From assembly GCA_963828415.1 (NCBI GenBank), contig CAWHEI010000009.1, forward strand, positions 310,001 through 374,000: a stretch of DNA of 64,000 nt. Direction: 5' to 3'. Shown in pieces: positions 17,403 to 25,732 of the stretch. Position numbers and translations under genes: made by a program. Below the pieces are notes generated by a model. That model saw only the letters and a program-made list of their open reading frames with translations. It did not search any database and was not told the origin of the DNA. Positions within the stretch are counted from its first letter, which is position 1. Every line of letters begins with the position of its first letter. The DNA is from Sva-07 sp963828415 (lineage in GTDB: Bacteria > Actinomycetota > Acidimicrobiia > Acidimicrobiales > Ilumatobacteraceae).

Positions 17403-18174
17403 ATGAGAATCGGGATCAGCGGTGCTGCCGGACGAATGGGTCGAACCGTTTGTGCGGCGGTGGCGGCTGATCCCGATCTCGTTTTCGCCGCCGCCGTCGA
17501 CCCGATCGGTGTTGGCGAGACCGTGGAGGGCATCGAGGTGTCCGACTCGCTCGGCGCCTTCACCGACGCAGCGTGCGACGTCGTCGTCGACTTCACGGTC
17601 GCCGACGCAGCGCGTGTCACGCTTCCGTGGCTGGCCGAGCACGGCATCCACGCTGTGGTCGGCACCACCGGCTTCACGCCGGAGGACTTCGCGTCGTTCG
17701 AGACGATGTTCGGCTTCCGACGGCGGACCCAATTGCGTGATCGCCCCGAACTTCGCGATCTCCGCGGTGCTGATGATGCGTTTCGCCGAGATGGCGGCCC
17801 CGTTCTTCGACACGGCGGAGATCATCGAATTGCACCACGATCGCAAGGTCGACGCCCCGTCGGGCACCGCGGTGAAGACCGCCGAACGGATGGCCGGAGC
17901 ACGCGGCGGAGCGTTCGATCCCGATCCGACCACCGACGAGGTCTACGTGGGCGCTCGTGGCGGCGCCGGCCCTGAGGGTATCCGTGTCCACTCGGTGCGC
18001 ATGCGGGGGATGGTCGCTCACCAAGAGGTGATACTCGGCGCCGAGGGCCAGACCCTGACGATCCGCCAGGACAGCTACGACCGCGACAGCTTCATGCCCG
18101 GCGTCGTCCTGGCGTGCAAGAAGATCACGACGGTCCCGGGCCTGTCGAGATCCCTCGACCCCTTCCTCGACTGA
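17403..18174 (+). CDS. dapB: 4-Hydroxy-tetrahydrodipicolinate reductase, apparent frameshift near 17712
   Basis: DapB reduces the dapA product with NAD(P)H in the diaminopimelate/lysine pathway. The first frame gives MRIGISGAAGRMGRTV (Rossmann start), VVVDFTVADAARVTLPW and VVGTTGFTPEDF. It then loses homology after FETMF, although it stays open to 17975. The next frame carries GGPNCVIAPNFAISAVLMM, the catalytic IELHHDRKVDAPSGTA and the C-terminus to 18174. Removing one G at 17712/17713 joins them (MFASDGGPNCV). The total of 772 bases is one more than a multiple of three. The enzyme is needed for cell wall synthesis, so sequence error is likely. The stop TGA lies in a REP1 unit. Confidence 0.9.
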
Positions 18175-18203
18175 TTACATCAGGGGTCAGACCCGCGATG
18201 TAA
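18172..18203 (+). repeat. REP1 unit after dapB (left end of the RAYT element)
   Basis: A copy with one change in the outer arm (TGATTACATC) and a diverged inner end after GATGTAA. The first TGA is the dapB stop. It is 24 bases before the RAYT start and inverted relative to the copy at 19053. Confidence 0.85.
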
Positions 18204-18226
18204 CACCCCTTGTTCATGATGGGCGT

Positions 18227-19072
18227 ATGCCCCGACCACCACGCATCGACATCGAAGACGGTTGGCACCACGTGATGAATCGTGGAATCGACCACGGCGA
18301 CGTGTTCTTCGACGACAGCGACCGCATCGAGATGGGCCAGCGACTGGCTGACGTGTTCGATCGGTTCAACATTCGCACGCACGCGTACTGCCTGATGGAC
18401 AATCACTTCCACTACCTGTGGCACTGCCCCGACGGCGGATTGTCTGCCGGGATGCAGCGCCTCGGCTCGTTGTACACCCGCCACGTCAACGATCGGGTCG
18501 GGCGCGACGGCGCGCTGTTCCGAGGGCGGTTCCACTCGCGATTGATCGTCGACGAGGCCCACCTCGTCGCGACGGTCCGATACATCCACCGCAACCCGCT
18601 CGACGTCGTCGGGGTCGAGCAGGCCAGCGCCTACCGATGGTCGAGCCATCGGGCGTACCTCGGTCTGCGGACACCTCCGCGGTGGCTCGCCACCGACCAT
18701 GTCTTTCGAGGCTGGACGACGTCCGAGATCGACCAGTTCGTCGAGCGGCCCCTCGAGGCAGCGCCGTTGGCACGCGGATGCGACGTCAAGTCGCTGATCG
18801 CCGCTCTTGAACTCGTCCTGTCCGAACGAGGCCTTCGCTCTGACCGACGCCTCGGCGCAGTGGCTCGACAGATCGCACTCGCGTGGCTCGTCGACGAGGT
18901 GGCGCTGCCGGACGTCGCGTTGATGGACGCGTTCGAGATCGATCGTCTCGGTACTCTCCGCACAGCGATCTCGCGTGCTCGCGCGCTGGTGCGCGGTGAA
19001 CCGGCGCTCGTCGATGCGCAGGCACGGGCGATCAGCCTGCTCGCGGTCATGCCGATTACATCGCGGGTCTGA
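18227..19072 (+). CDS. REP-associated tyrosine transposase (RAYT, Y1/HUH family)
   Basis: This 281-aa Y1_Tnp (IS200-like) protein nicks and rejoins single-stranded palindromic DNA. The N-terminus IEDGWHHVMNRGIDHGDVFF is typical of RAYTs. The HUH metal site is MDNHFHYLWH (about 64-73), and the catalytic Tyr is in VRYIHRNPLDVV (about 120). GRFHSRLIVDE precedes it. The C-terminal about 110 residues are extra and helical, as in RAYTs with a DnaA-like tail. The last residues ITSRV and the TGA are encoded by the REP1 core of the unit at 19053. REP1 units lie on both sides, so it is probably the enzyme that mobilises or mobilised them. Confidence 0.88.
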   Translation: MPRPPRIDIEDGWHHVMNRGIDHGDVFFDDSDRIEMGQRLADVFDRFNIRTHAYCLMDNHFHYLWHCPDGGLSAGMQRLGSLYTRHVNDRVGRDGALFRGRFHSRLIVDEAHLVATVRYIHRNPLDVVGVEQASAYRWSSHRAYLGLRTPPRWLATDHVFRGWTTSEIDQFVERPLEAAPLARGCDVKSLIAALELVLSERGLRSDRRLGAVARQIALAWLVDEVALPDVALMDAFEIDRLGTLRTAISRARALVRGEPALVDAQARAISLLAVMPITSRV

Positions 19073-19087
19073 CCCCTGTTGTAATCA
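19053..19087 (-). repeat. REP1 unit between RAYT and tpx
   Basis: A 35-bp copy in inverted orientation, identical to 6512-6546. Bases 19085-19087 form the tpx stop on the minus strand, and the RAYT frame ends at TGA 19070-19072 inside the GGGTCTGACCCC core. Confidence 0.9.
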
Positions 19088-19579
19088 GAGGGCGGCGAGG
19101 GCGGCGTCGTAGTTCGGTTCTTGGGCGATCTCGGCGACGAGTTCGGTGTGCTTCACCGTGCCGTCGGGACCGATCACGACCACAGCCCGGGCGAGCACGC
19201 CCTGAAGCACGCCGTCGGTCAACGTGACGCCGTAGTCGGCGCCGAAGTCGGAGCGGAACGTCGAGCCGACCTTCACGTTCTCGATGCCCTCGGCGCCGCA
19301 GAAGCGGCCCATCGCGAACGGCAGGTCGGCCGACACGCACACCACGACCGTCTCGTCCATACCGGCGGCGCGCTCGTTGAACTGGCGAACGCTCGTGGCG
19401 CACGTCGGGGTGTCGATGCTCGGGAAGATGTTGAGGATCACGTTCTTGCCGGCGAACTGGCCGGCGTCGAACTCGCCGAGATCGGCGCCGACGAGCGAAT
19501 AGGCGGGCGCCGAGGCGCCGATCGAAGGGAGATCTCCGGACGTGTTGACGGGGTTGCCGCCGAGGGTGACTTGAGCCAT
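19085..19579 (-). CDS. tpx: Thiol peroxidase Tpx (atypical 2-Cys peroxiredoxin)
   Basis: Tpx reduces hydrogen and lipid peroxides with thioredoxin. The 164-aa length is standard. The N-terminal MAQVTLGGNPVNTSGDLPS and FPSIDTPTCATSVRQFNE are diagnostic, with the peroxidatic Cys near residue 60 and the resolving Cys in MGRFCGAEG near 94. A conserved Arg lies in FRSDFGADYG. It is convergent with dapB/RAYT. The stop codon is the first triplet of the REP1 unit. Confidence 0.94.
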   Translation of the reverse strand: MAQVTLGGNPVNTSGDLPSIGASAPAYSLVGADLGEFDAGQFAGKNVILNIFPSIDTPTCATSVRQFNERAAGMDETVVVCVSADLPFAMGRFCGAEGIENVKVGSTFRSDFGADYGVTLTDGVLQGVLARAVVVIGPDGTVKHTELVAEIAQEPNYDAALAAL

Positions 19580-19637
19580 GGCTGTCGTTCTACCAACGTC
19601 GGACCCGTTCAGCCCATGCGAGCTCCGCTTGATTGTG

Positions 19638-19672
19638 CGATTACATCGCGGGTCTGACCCCTGTTGTAATCA
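19638..19672 (-). repeat. REP1 unit between the membrane protein gene and tpx
   Basis: A 35-bp copy identical to 19053-19087, same orientation. Bases 19670-19672 are the TGA stop of the minus-strand membrane protein gene. Confidence 0.9.
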
Positions 19673-20311
19673 GGCGCCGCGGAAGTTGCGGAGGTTGACG
19701 AGCACCACCAGGCCGATCGAGATGCCCACCGCCCACCACTGGTACCGCTGCAACCACTCGAGGAAATCGACGAGCTGAGCTTCGAATGTTCGCGCCAGCC
19801 ACCACATCAATGCCAGGCGCCCGGCGATGCCGATCGACAGCAGCACGGCGAGCCTCACGGGAGGCGTGCGGTGGACGCCGCTGAGCGCCGCGACGATGTT
19901 CGACCCGGCGAAGAACGGGATCAGGATCCACTCGGCCTTCGAGAAGCCGCGGTTGAACGAGTCGATCGCGTCCTGGCGAACACCGAGGTACTTGCGGAAC
20001 CAACCGATCGCATCGTCGTGATACGCCCGCCCGATCATGTGACACACGAGGAACGCTGCGCCGATCCGGAGGAACCCGATCAGTACGTACACGGGGACCG
20101 ACACCCCCGCCGCCAGTGTGAGTGCCAGGTAACGGTTGCGAGACGACAACAGCAACAGCCCCTCGGGGTTCGTCTCGACCCAGCGCGCCCAGACTCCGCT
20201 CGCCACGTTGGTCGCGATGACCAAGAGCACGAAGGCAACGAGCGTCAGCGGTGCCCACGCTGGTCGCACGTGCGGTGCGTCGGCGGCTTCGATGGCCGCG
20301 CTCTCGGTCAT
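19670..20311 (-). CDS. Multi-pass membrane protein, weakly DedA/VTT-like
   Basis: This 213-aa protein has about four to five hydrophobic segments: LTLVAFVLLVIATNVASGVW, YLALTLAAGVSVPVYVLIGF, a re-entrant-looking AEWILIPFFAGSNIVAALSG, VRLAVLLSIGIAGRLALMWW and WWAVGISIGLVVLVNL. The middle part (WFRKYLGVRQDAIDSFNRGF..EWILIPFFAGSNIVA) resembles DedA/SNARE-associated proteins, which are lipid scramblases or flippases, but the key Glu/Arg-Gly motifs are not clear to me. Function unknown. It is divergent from the acyl-CoA ligase gene, and its stop lies in a REP1 unit. Confidence 0.6.
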   Translation of the reverse strand: MTESAAIEAADAPHVRPAWAPLTLVAFVLLVIATNVASGVWARWVETNPEGLLLLSSRNRYLALTLAAGVSVPVYVLIGFLRIGAAFLVCHMIGRAYHDDAIGWFRKYLGVRQDAIDSFNRGFSKAEWILIPFFAGSNIVAALSGVHRTPPVRLAVLLSIGIAGRLALMWWLARTFEAQLVDFLEWLQRYQWWAVGISIGLVVLVNLRNFRGA

Positions 20312-20360
20312 GGAGCGCCACGGTACCGCCCTGCGTGGACCAGCGGGCGGCGCCGCGCGC

Positions 20361-20366
20361 TACGTT
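20361..20366 (+). promoter_or_regulatory. Putative -10 box for a leaderless acyl-CoA ligase gene
   Basis: TACGTT lies eight bases before ATG 20375, with no ribosome binding site between. It is part of the recurrent leaderless pattern. Confidence 0.35.
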
Positions 20367-20374
20367 CAGGCTTC

Positions 20375-22000
20375 ATGCAAGGCCTGATGCAAGATGTTCC
20401 GCTCTCGATCCCGCACATCTTCGAACGGGCGGAGAAGTACCACCCGCACAAGGAGATCGTCACGGCCACGGGTGCCGGCCTCGAACGCACCACCTACGGC
20501 GAGTGGGCAGCGCGCACCCGCAAGCTCGGTGGGGTGCTCGACAGTCTCGGGATCTCGGCGGACGGCCGCGTCGGCACGTTCGCGTGGAACACCGCCCGCC
20601 ACCTCGAGCTGTACTTCGCCGCACCGTGTACCGGTCGGGTCCTGCACACGCTCAACATCCGGCTGTTCCCCGAGCAGCTCACCTACATCGTCAACCACGC
20701 CGACGACGAGGTGATCTTCGTCGACCGTTCACTGCTCGCCCTGCTCGCCCCGCTGCTGCCGACGTTCGAGCGCCTGAAGCATCTCGTGATGATGGACGAC
20801 GGCAAGGGCGACATCCCGGCCGACCTCGCCGGCCACGAACTGCTCGACTACGAGGAACTGCTGGCCGCCGCCGAGCCCGTGGAGTTCCACGTCGACGACG
20901 AGCACCGCGCCGCAAGCATGTGTTACACGAGTGGTACCACCGGCAACCCGAAAGGCGTCGTCTACACCCACCGTTCGACGTTCCTGCACACGATGGGAGC
21001 GATGACCGCCGACAGCCTCGGCGCCCGCGAGAGCGACGTGATCCTGCCGGTCGTTCCGATGTTCCACGCCAACGCCTGGGGTCTCGCCCACGCCGCCGTC
21101 GCCACCGGTGCGACGCTCGTCATGCCCGGTCCCGACCTGTCCGGCCCGGCCGTCGCGAACCTGATCGTGAACGAGAAGGTCACCGTTGCCGCCGGCGTGC
21201 CGACCATCTGGATGGCGGTGTTGCCGGAGCTGAAGGGTCGAGACACCTCGTCGCTGCGGTCGATCCCATGCGGTGGCTCCGCGGTGCCGAAGTCGCTGTC
21301 CGAGGCCTACCGCGAGCAGACGGGTCTGCCGATCTTCCAGGCGTGGGGCATGACCGAGACGAGCCCGATCGCTGCGGTGTGCCGCCTCGACGCCGATCAG
21401 GAGACGCTCCCGCAGGACGAGCAGGCGGAGTTGCGCACCCAGGTGGGACGCATCGTCTTCGGCGCCGAGTGCCGCGTCGTCGAGCCCGGCACGACGAACC
21501 CGGTGCCGTGGGACGGCGAGAGCAGTGGCGAACTGCAGTGCCGGGGCAACTGGATCGCGTCCGACTACTACGACGACGAGCGCTCACGCGAGAGCTTCAC
21601 CGACGACGGCTGGCTCAAGACCGGTGACGTCGCCACCGTCAACGAACGCGGTTTCGTCCGCCTCGTCGACCGCACCAAGGACCTGATCAAGTCGGGTGGC
21701 GAGTGGATCAGCTCGGTCGAGCTCGAGAACGAGCTGATGGCACACCCGAAGATCGCCGAGGCCGCAGTCATCGGTGTCGCGCACGAACGATGGGGCGAGG
21801 CACCGCTCGCCTGTGTGGTGGTCGCTCCCGGCGAGGAGCTCACCGAGGACGAGGTCCTGTCGTTCCTCGAGGGCAAGATCGCCAAGTGGCAGATGCCGAA
21901 GGGTGTCGTGTGGATCGACGAGGTCCCCAAGACGAGCGTCGGCAAGTTCTCGAAGAAGACCCTGCGCGACGAGTACAGCACCACCTTGATGTCCGGCTGA
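20375..22000 (+). CDS. Fatty acyl-CoA ligase (AMP-forming, FadD-like)
   Basis: This 541-aa member of the ANL superfamily activates a carboxylic acid, probably a medium- or long-chain fatty acid, to its CoA thioester through an acyl-adenylate. It has the P-loop CYTSGTTGNPKGVVYTHRS (about 182), PMFHANAWGLAHAA, the A5 motif AWGMTETSPI, DGWLKTGDVATV, RTKDLIKSGGEWIS and the catalytic Lys near the C-terminus in KTSVGKFSKKTLRDE. The upstream extension of the frame is antisense to the membrane protein gene and was dropped. The exact chain length cannot be read from sequence. Confidence 0.9.
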   Translation: MQGLMQDVPLSIPHIFERAEKYHPHKEIVTATGAGLERTTYGEWAARTRKLGGVLDSLGISADGRVGTFAWNTARHLELYFAAPCTGRVLHTLNIRLFPEQLTYIVNHADDEVIFVDRSLLALLAPLLPTFERLKHLVMMDDGKGDIPADLAGHELLDYEELLAAAEPVEFHVDDEHRAASMCYTSGTTGNPKGVVYTHRSTFLHTMGAMTADSLGARESDVILPVVPMFHANAWGLAHAAVATGATLVMPGPDLSGPAVANLIVNEKVTVAAGVPTIWMAVLPELKGRDTSSLRSIPCGGSAVPKSLSEAYREQTGLPIFQAWGMTETSPIAAVCRLDADQETLPQDEQAELRTQVGRIVFGAECRVVEPGTTNPVPWDGESSGELQCRGNWIASDYYDDERSRESFTDDGWLKTGDVATVNERGFVRLVDRTKDLIKSGGEWISSVELENELMAHPKIAEAAVIGVAHERWGEAPLACVVVAPGEELTEDEVLSFLEGKIAKWQMPKGVVWIDEVPKTSVGKFSKKTLRDEYSTTLMSG

Positions 22001-22009
22001 CCGCCCCCG

Positions 22010-22792
22010 TCAGAGCCGACCGGCGTCGATCACGCGTTGGAGGAACTCCTGCGTTCGCTGCTCGCGTGGCGATCCGAAGATCACCGTTGGCGGGCCCTCT
22101 TCGAGGATGCGACCCTGGTGGAGGAAACACACTCGGTCGCTGATCTCGCGGGCGAACGCCATCTCGTGCGTGGCGATCAGCATCGTCATCCCGTCGGCCT
22201 TCAAGCCGCGGACCACGTCGAGCACCTCGCCGACGAGTTCGGGGTCGAGCGCGGAGGTGATCTCGTCGAGCAACATCACCTCGGGGTTCATCGCCAGCGA
22301 CCTGGCGATCGCCACACGTTGCTGCTGGCCGCCCGACAGTTGGTCGGGATAGGCGTCGGCGCGGGCGGCGAGTCCGAGCCGGGTCAGCATCTCCAGGGCG
22401 TCGGCTCGAGCGGTCGCCTTCGAGATCCCGAGCACCTTGCGCGGGCCGATCGCGACGTTGTCCGTGACCGTCATGTGCGGGAACAAGTTGAAGCTCTGGA
22501 ACACCATGCCGATACGGCGCCGGATCGGGTCGGGGTCGAGGCCGGGCTCGGCGATGTCGACGCCGTCGAAGAGGACCTCGCCGTCGTCGACCGGCTCGAG
22601 CATGTTCATGCAGCGCAACAGCGTGGACTTGCCGGACCCCGACGCTCCGATCAGCGTGATCACGTCACCCTGAGCGACGTCGAGGTCGATGCCGTCGAGC
22701 ACGGTGGTGTCGTCGAACGCCTTGAAGACGCCGCGCAGTTGCAGTTTGAGGAGCGGTGCGCTCGCCGGCGCCGACATGGGTTCGGTCGTCAT
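22010..22792 (-). CDS. Polar amino acid ABC transporter ATP-binding protein (GlnQ-like)
   Basis: A 260-aa ATPase with Walker A GASGSGKST, Q-loop MVFQSFNLFPHMTV, signature LSGGQQQRVAIARSLA, Walker B VMLLDEITSALDPE and H-loop THEMAFARE. These details (NLFPHMTVL-type Q-loop, ITSALDPELV) are those of the polar amino acid family. ATG 22792 overlaps the permease TGA by ATGA. It is the third gene of the binding protein-permease-ATPase operon and is convergent with the acyl-CoA ligase gene. Confidence 0.92.
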   Translation of the reverse strand: MTTEPMSAPASAPLLKLQLRGVFKAFDDTTVLDGIDLDVAQGDVITLIGASGSGKSTLLRCMNMLEPVDDGEVLFDGVDIAEPGLDPDPIRRRIGMVFQSFNLFPHMTVTDNVAIGPRKVLGISKATARADALEMLTRLGLAARADAYPDQLSGGQQQRVAIARSLAMNPEVMLLDEITSALDPELVGEVLDVVRGLKADGMTMLIATHEMAFAREISDRVCFLHQGRILEEGPPTVIFGSPREQRTQEFLQRVIDAGRL

Positions 22793-23625
22793 GCGATCGT
22801 CGTCGCTCCGGTGCGCCGTCGCTGTCGGGCGAGGGCATAGTCGGCGAGGCGAGTGCAGGGGATCGTGAGCGCGAGGAAGATCACCGAGGCGGCCACGTAC
22901 GGAGTGAAGTTGGCGTAGGTCGCCTTGTCGATGCCGGCCTGGCGCAGGATCTCGACCGGGCCGATCAGGCTGACGAGCGCCACGTCCTTCTGCAGGCTGA
23001 CGAAGGTGTTCATCAGCGGTGGCACGATCCTGCGGAACGCCTGGGGGAGGATCACGGTCGACATCGTCTGGCGGCTCGACATGCCGAGCGACCGGGCCGC
23101 CGCCCGTTGGCTCTCGTGCACGCTGTCGATGCCGGCCCGGATGATCTCGGCGGTGTACGCCGAGTATGACAACACGAGGGTGACCGTGCCCCAGATGAGC
23201 GGGTTCGCCCACTCCCGTGACAGCCCCAGCGCGGGCACGCCGAAGCCGATCAGGAACACGAGCAGGATCACCGGGATGCCGCGCAGCACGTCGATGTAGA
23301 CGATCGCGAATGCACGCAGCGGGAACAGCGCCGGGCTGCGCGTGTTGCGGGCCAGGGCCAGCAGCAGCGACGCAACGAGGATCAAGGGCGTGGACCACAG
23401 CAGGATCTGGACGTCGAGCCAGAACGCTCGGAGCAGACCGGGAAAGCTCTCCCGGAACACGTCGCCGTCGAAGAACGCCTGTCGAACCCGGTCCCAGCCG
23501 GGAGACATCGGGATCAGGATGATCAGTGCGCCGACGACGACGATCGTGCTGATGGTGGCGATGACGTTCGACCGCCGGCGTCGAGCGCGCTCGTAGCGCT
23601 CGCGCCGGGTCGGTCGAGTCGTCAT
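22789..23625 (-). CDS. Polar amino acid ABC transporter permease (HisM/GlnP family)
   Basis: A 278-aa permease with a basic N-terminus (MTTRPTRRERYERARRRRS) and five to six TM helices. The family sequence is RAFAIVYIDVLRGIPVILL, then YSAYTAEIIRAGIDSVHESQ and the EAA loop QRAAARSLGMSSRQTMSTV, followed by LPQAFRRIVPPLMNTFVSLQKD. It lies 25 bases after the binding protein gene and overlaps the ATPase gene by ATGA. Confidence 0.92.
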   Translation of the reverse strand: MTTRPTRRERYERARRRRSNVIATISTIVVVGALIILIPMSPGWDRVRQAFFDGDVFRESFPGLLRAFWLDVQILLWSTPLILVASLLLALARNTRSPALFPLRAFAIVYIDVLRGIPVILLVFLIGFGVPALGLSREWANPLIWGTVTLVLSYSAYTAEIIRAGIDSVHESQRAAARSLGMSSRQTMSTVILPQAFRRIVPPLMNTFVSLQKDVALVSLIGPVEILRQAGIDKATYANFTPYVAASVIFLALTIPCTRLADYALARQRRRTGATTIA

Positions 23626-23650
23626 GAAGTGCGTGCCGTACCTGGGCCGG

Positions 23651-24559
23651 TCACTCGACGGTGATCACCGGGGCACCGGTGAAGTCCGACAGCCACTCCT
23701 GGGTGATCGCATCGAGTTCACCGTTGTCGGTGAGCGTCGTGATCGCCGCATCGACGCACGCAGTGAGCGCACTGTCCTTCTCGAGGACGAAGCCGAACTG
23801 GTCGGTCGTGCCGCCGGCGTCGGCCGGGAACTGACCGATCACGCTGCTGCCTTCGATCTCGACGCCGGAGACGTACAGCGCGGTGGGCAGGTCGAACACC
23901 GCTGCGTCGATCTGGTTCGCTTCGAGTGCGGCCTTGGCTCCCACGTTGTCGTCGTACACGAACGGTTCCTGGGTGGGCTGGATCACGTCGGTGATGAACG
24001 CGAGGCTCGTCGTGCCGACCTGAGCGCCGAACTTGACATCCTTGAGGTCGGCAATGGTGGTTGCTCCTTCGGCGGCCGAGCCCTCGAGGGCGACGATGGC
24101 CTGGTTGCTCGTGAAGTACGGCAACGAGAAGTCGATGTTCTCGGCGCGTTCGGCAGTGATCGAGTACTGCTGGAGGTTCATGTCGAAGCTCTTCGCGCCC
24201 GGCTGGATCGCCTCGTCGAAGGTGGTGCGGGTCCAGACGACTGCGTCGCCCTCGTAGCCCATCTCAGCGGCAACGGCGAGAGCGACAGCGGCCTCGAAGC
24301 CCTCGCCGGTCTCGGGAGCGTTGTCGATCACCCAGGGGTAGAAGGCGGGTTCACCGGTCGCGATGGTGAGGACACCGTCGTCGATCGTCGAGCTGCAGTC
24401 GGCAGCGCCTTCGGTCTCGCTGCCGGCCGACGTGTCGGCCGGGGCAAGGGTCTCGTCGGCGGAGTCGCCGGAGTCGTCGTCACTGCCGCAGGCGGCCAGG
24501 ACGAGGGCGCCGACGGCGATGGCGGGGATGATCCGGCGCAGGGCGGGGGAGCGTCGCAT
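23651..24559 (-). CDS. Amino acid ABC transporter substrate-binding lipoprotein
   Basis: This 302-aa family 3 extracellular solute-binding protein has signal MRRSPALRRIIPAIAVGALV with lipobox LAAC, then an Asp/Ser/Thr-rich linker. Mature motifs are LTIATGEPAFYPWVIDN, EGFEAAVALAVAAEMGY, NIDFSLPYFTSNQAIV and LKDVKFGAQVGTTS. ATG 24559 is preceded by AAGGAG six bases upstream, so I prefer it to ATG 24586. It is the first gene of its operon. The ligand is probably an amino acid; which one is not readable. Confidence 0.88.
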   Translation of the reverse strand: MRRSPALRRIIPAIAVGALVLAACGSDDDSGDSADETLAPADTSAGSETEGAADCSSTIDDGVLTIATGEPAFYPWVIDNAPETGEGFEAAVALAVAAEMGYEGDAVVWTRTTFDEAIQPGAKSFDMNLQQYSITAERAENIDFSLPYFTSNQAIVALEGSAAEGATTIADLKDVKFGAQVGTTSLAFITDVIQPTQEPFVYDDNVGAKAALEANQIDAAVFDLPTALYVSGVEIEGSSVIGQFPADAGGTTDQFGFVLEKDSALTACVDAAITTLTDNGELDAITQEWLSDFTGAPVITVE

Positions 24560-24652
24560 GAGGTTCTCCTTCAGGTTGTTGTTCACGCAATCGAGAAAAC
24601 TACTGGCTGGCTCGACAGCGCACGCCTTTCCCTGGAGACCTACCGTCCGGGC

Positions 24653-25723
24653 GTGGCCCGACGATCGAGGACGGAACTCCTTCGAGCAGGCCTCGTGGCG
24701 CTCGTCGGGTCGGTGCTGTTCGTCGCTGTCTGGTTCCAGCGCGACACCATCGGTGATGCCATCACCGAGATGCGCACGCTGTCGGGTGCGGCGGTCGCTG
24801 CGTTGCTCGCGTTGGCCGTGCTCGAGCGGGCCAGCCGGGCCGACATCGTGCGGCGACTGCTCGGCACCACGTCGTTCGGCCGCTCACTGACGATCCACGA
24901 CGTCGGCACGGCAGCCAGCAAGGGGGTGCCCCTCGGAGGACCACTGGCGACGGGCCTGCGATGGTCGATTGCTCGAGATGCGTCGGTTCCCACGACCACG
25001 TTCACCTCGATGCTCGTCGCCTACGGCGTGGCGACGACCTTCGTCACCTGGTTGCTGCCGTTCGGTGTCCTGCTCGTCGACGTCATGCAGCGTCCACCGA
25101 CGACGACCGATCTGGCGATGCTCGCAGTCTGTGCCGTCGTCGTGGTCGGCTCGGCGCTGTTCTGGGCCGTCGTGCTGCGATCCGAACGCATCACGGCATG
25201 GCTGGTCACCCTGCTGCATCGTCTCACCGATCGGGCGACCAGGCGGTGGCCATCGCTCGCGCCGCACGTGGCCGGCCACGACGTCGCCGCCGGGTTGCTC
25301 GATGTACGGGCCTCGCTGCGCGTGTGCGCGGGACGTCCGGTCGGACTGTTGCTGCGAACTGCGCTCGCCCAATCGGTCGGCGCTGTCATCCTGCTGGTTG
25401 CGCTCCGAGGGCTGGGCGTGGGTGACGAACTCGGACTCGTCGAGTTCGGCCGGGTGTTCTTCGTGGTGACGTTGCTCAGTTCGTTCGTTCCGGTGCCCGG
25501 CGGCGTCGGAGTGGTCGAGGCCGGGCTCACCGGTGCACTCGTCGCGGCCGGGGTCGAACCGTCGACGGCGCTGGCAGGGGTGCTGATCTACCGCCTGCTG
25601 ACCTACGTCGTGCCGATCGCGCTCGGCGCGCTCCTGTACGTGGCATGGCGACTCGACGTCACCCGTCGCTCGGACGTCGCTCTGCCACGAATCGAACTGC
25701 ACGAACCGGCGGTGATCGAATAG
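24653..25723 (+). CDS. LPG-synthase-type transmembrane protein (YbhN/UPF0104 family)
   Basis: This 356-aa integral membrane protein has about eight TM helices, beginning ARRSRTELLRAGLVALVGSV. The family signature is FVPVPGGVGVVEAGLTGALV near residue 285, preceded by KGVPLGGPLATGLRW. Members include the flippase half of lysyl-PG synthases and AglD-type proteins; without the aminoacyl domain it is probably a lipid or glycolipid transporter. The start is GTG 24653; the large extension upstream is antisense to the binding-protein gene. It is divergent from the amino acid transporter and just upstream of dapA. Confidence 0.72.
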   Translation: MARRSRTELLRAGLVALVGSVLFVAVWFQRDTIGDAITEMRTLSGAAVAALLALAVLERASRADIVRRLLGTTSFGRSLTIHDVGTAASKGVPLGGPLATGLRWSIARDASVPTTTFTSMLVAYGVATTFVTWLLPFGVLLVDVMQRPPTTTDLAMLAVCAVVVVGSALFWAVVLRSERITAWLVTLLHRLTDRATRRWPSLAPHVAGHDVAAGLLDVRASLRVCAGRPVGLLLRTALAQSVGAVILLVALRGLGVGDELGLVEFGRVFFVVTLLSSFVPVPGGVGVVEAGLTGALVAAGVEPSTALAGVLIYRLLTYVVPIALGALLYVAWRLDVTRRSDVALPRIELHEPAVIE

Positions 25724-25726
25724 GTT
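25721..25726 (+). promoter_or_regulatory. Putative -10 box for the dapA leader ORF
   Basis: TAGGTT overlaps the TAG stop of the previous gene and lies six bases before GTG 25733. Its sequence and spacing match the box before 5830. Confidence 0.4.
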
Positions 25727-25732
25727 GCGGGC

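Larger units (their letters stand above)
18172..19087 (+). mobile_element. RAYT gene bracketed by inverted REP1 units
   Basis: A 916-bp segment with REP1 at both ends facing inward around a Y1 transposase gene. It fits exactly between the stop codon of dapB (plus) and that of tpx (minus), and both stops are bases of the element ends. No target duplication is visible outside. The arrangement resembles a small single-strand-type transposable unit, or the REP-RAYT ancestral module. Confidence 0.65.

Noticed and set aside
19871..20374. N-terminal extension of the acyl-CoA ligase
   Set aside because: It is antisense to the membrane protein gene; the ligase family starts at the ATG 20375 region.
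24563..24586. Upstream ATG 24586 as the amino acid binding-protein start
   Set aside because: ATG 24559 has a well-placed AAGGAG and gives a standard lipoprotein signal peptide.
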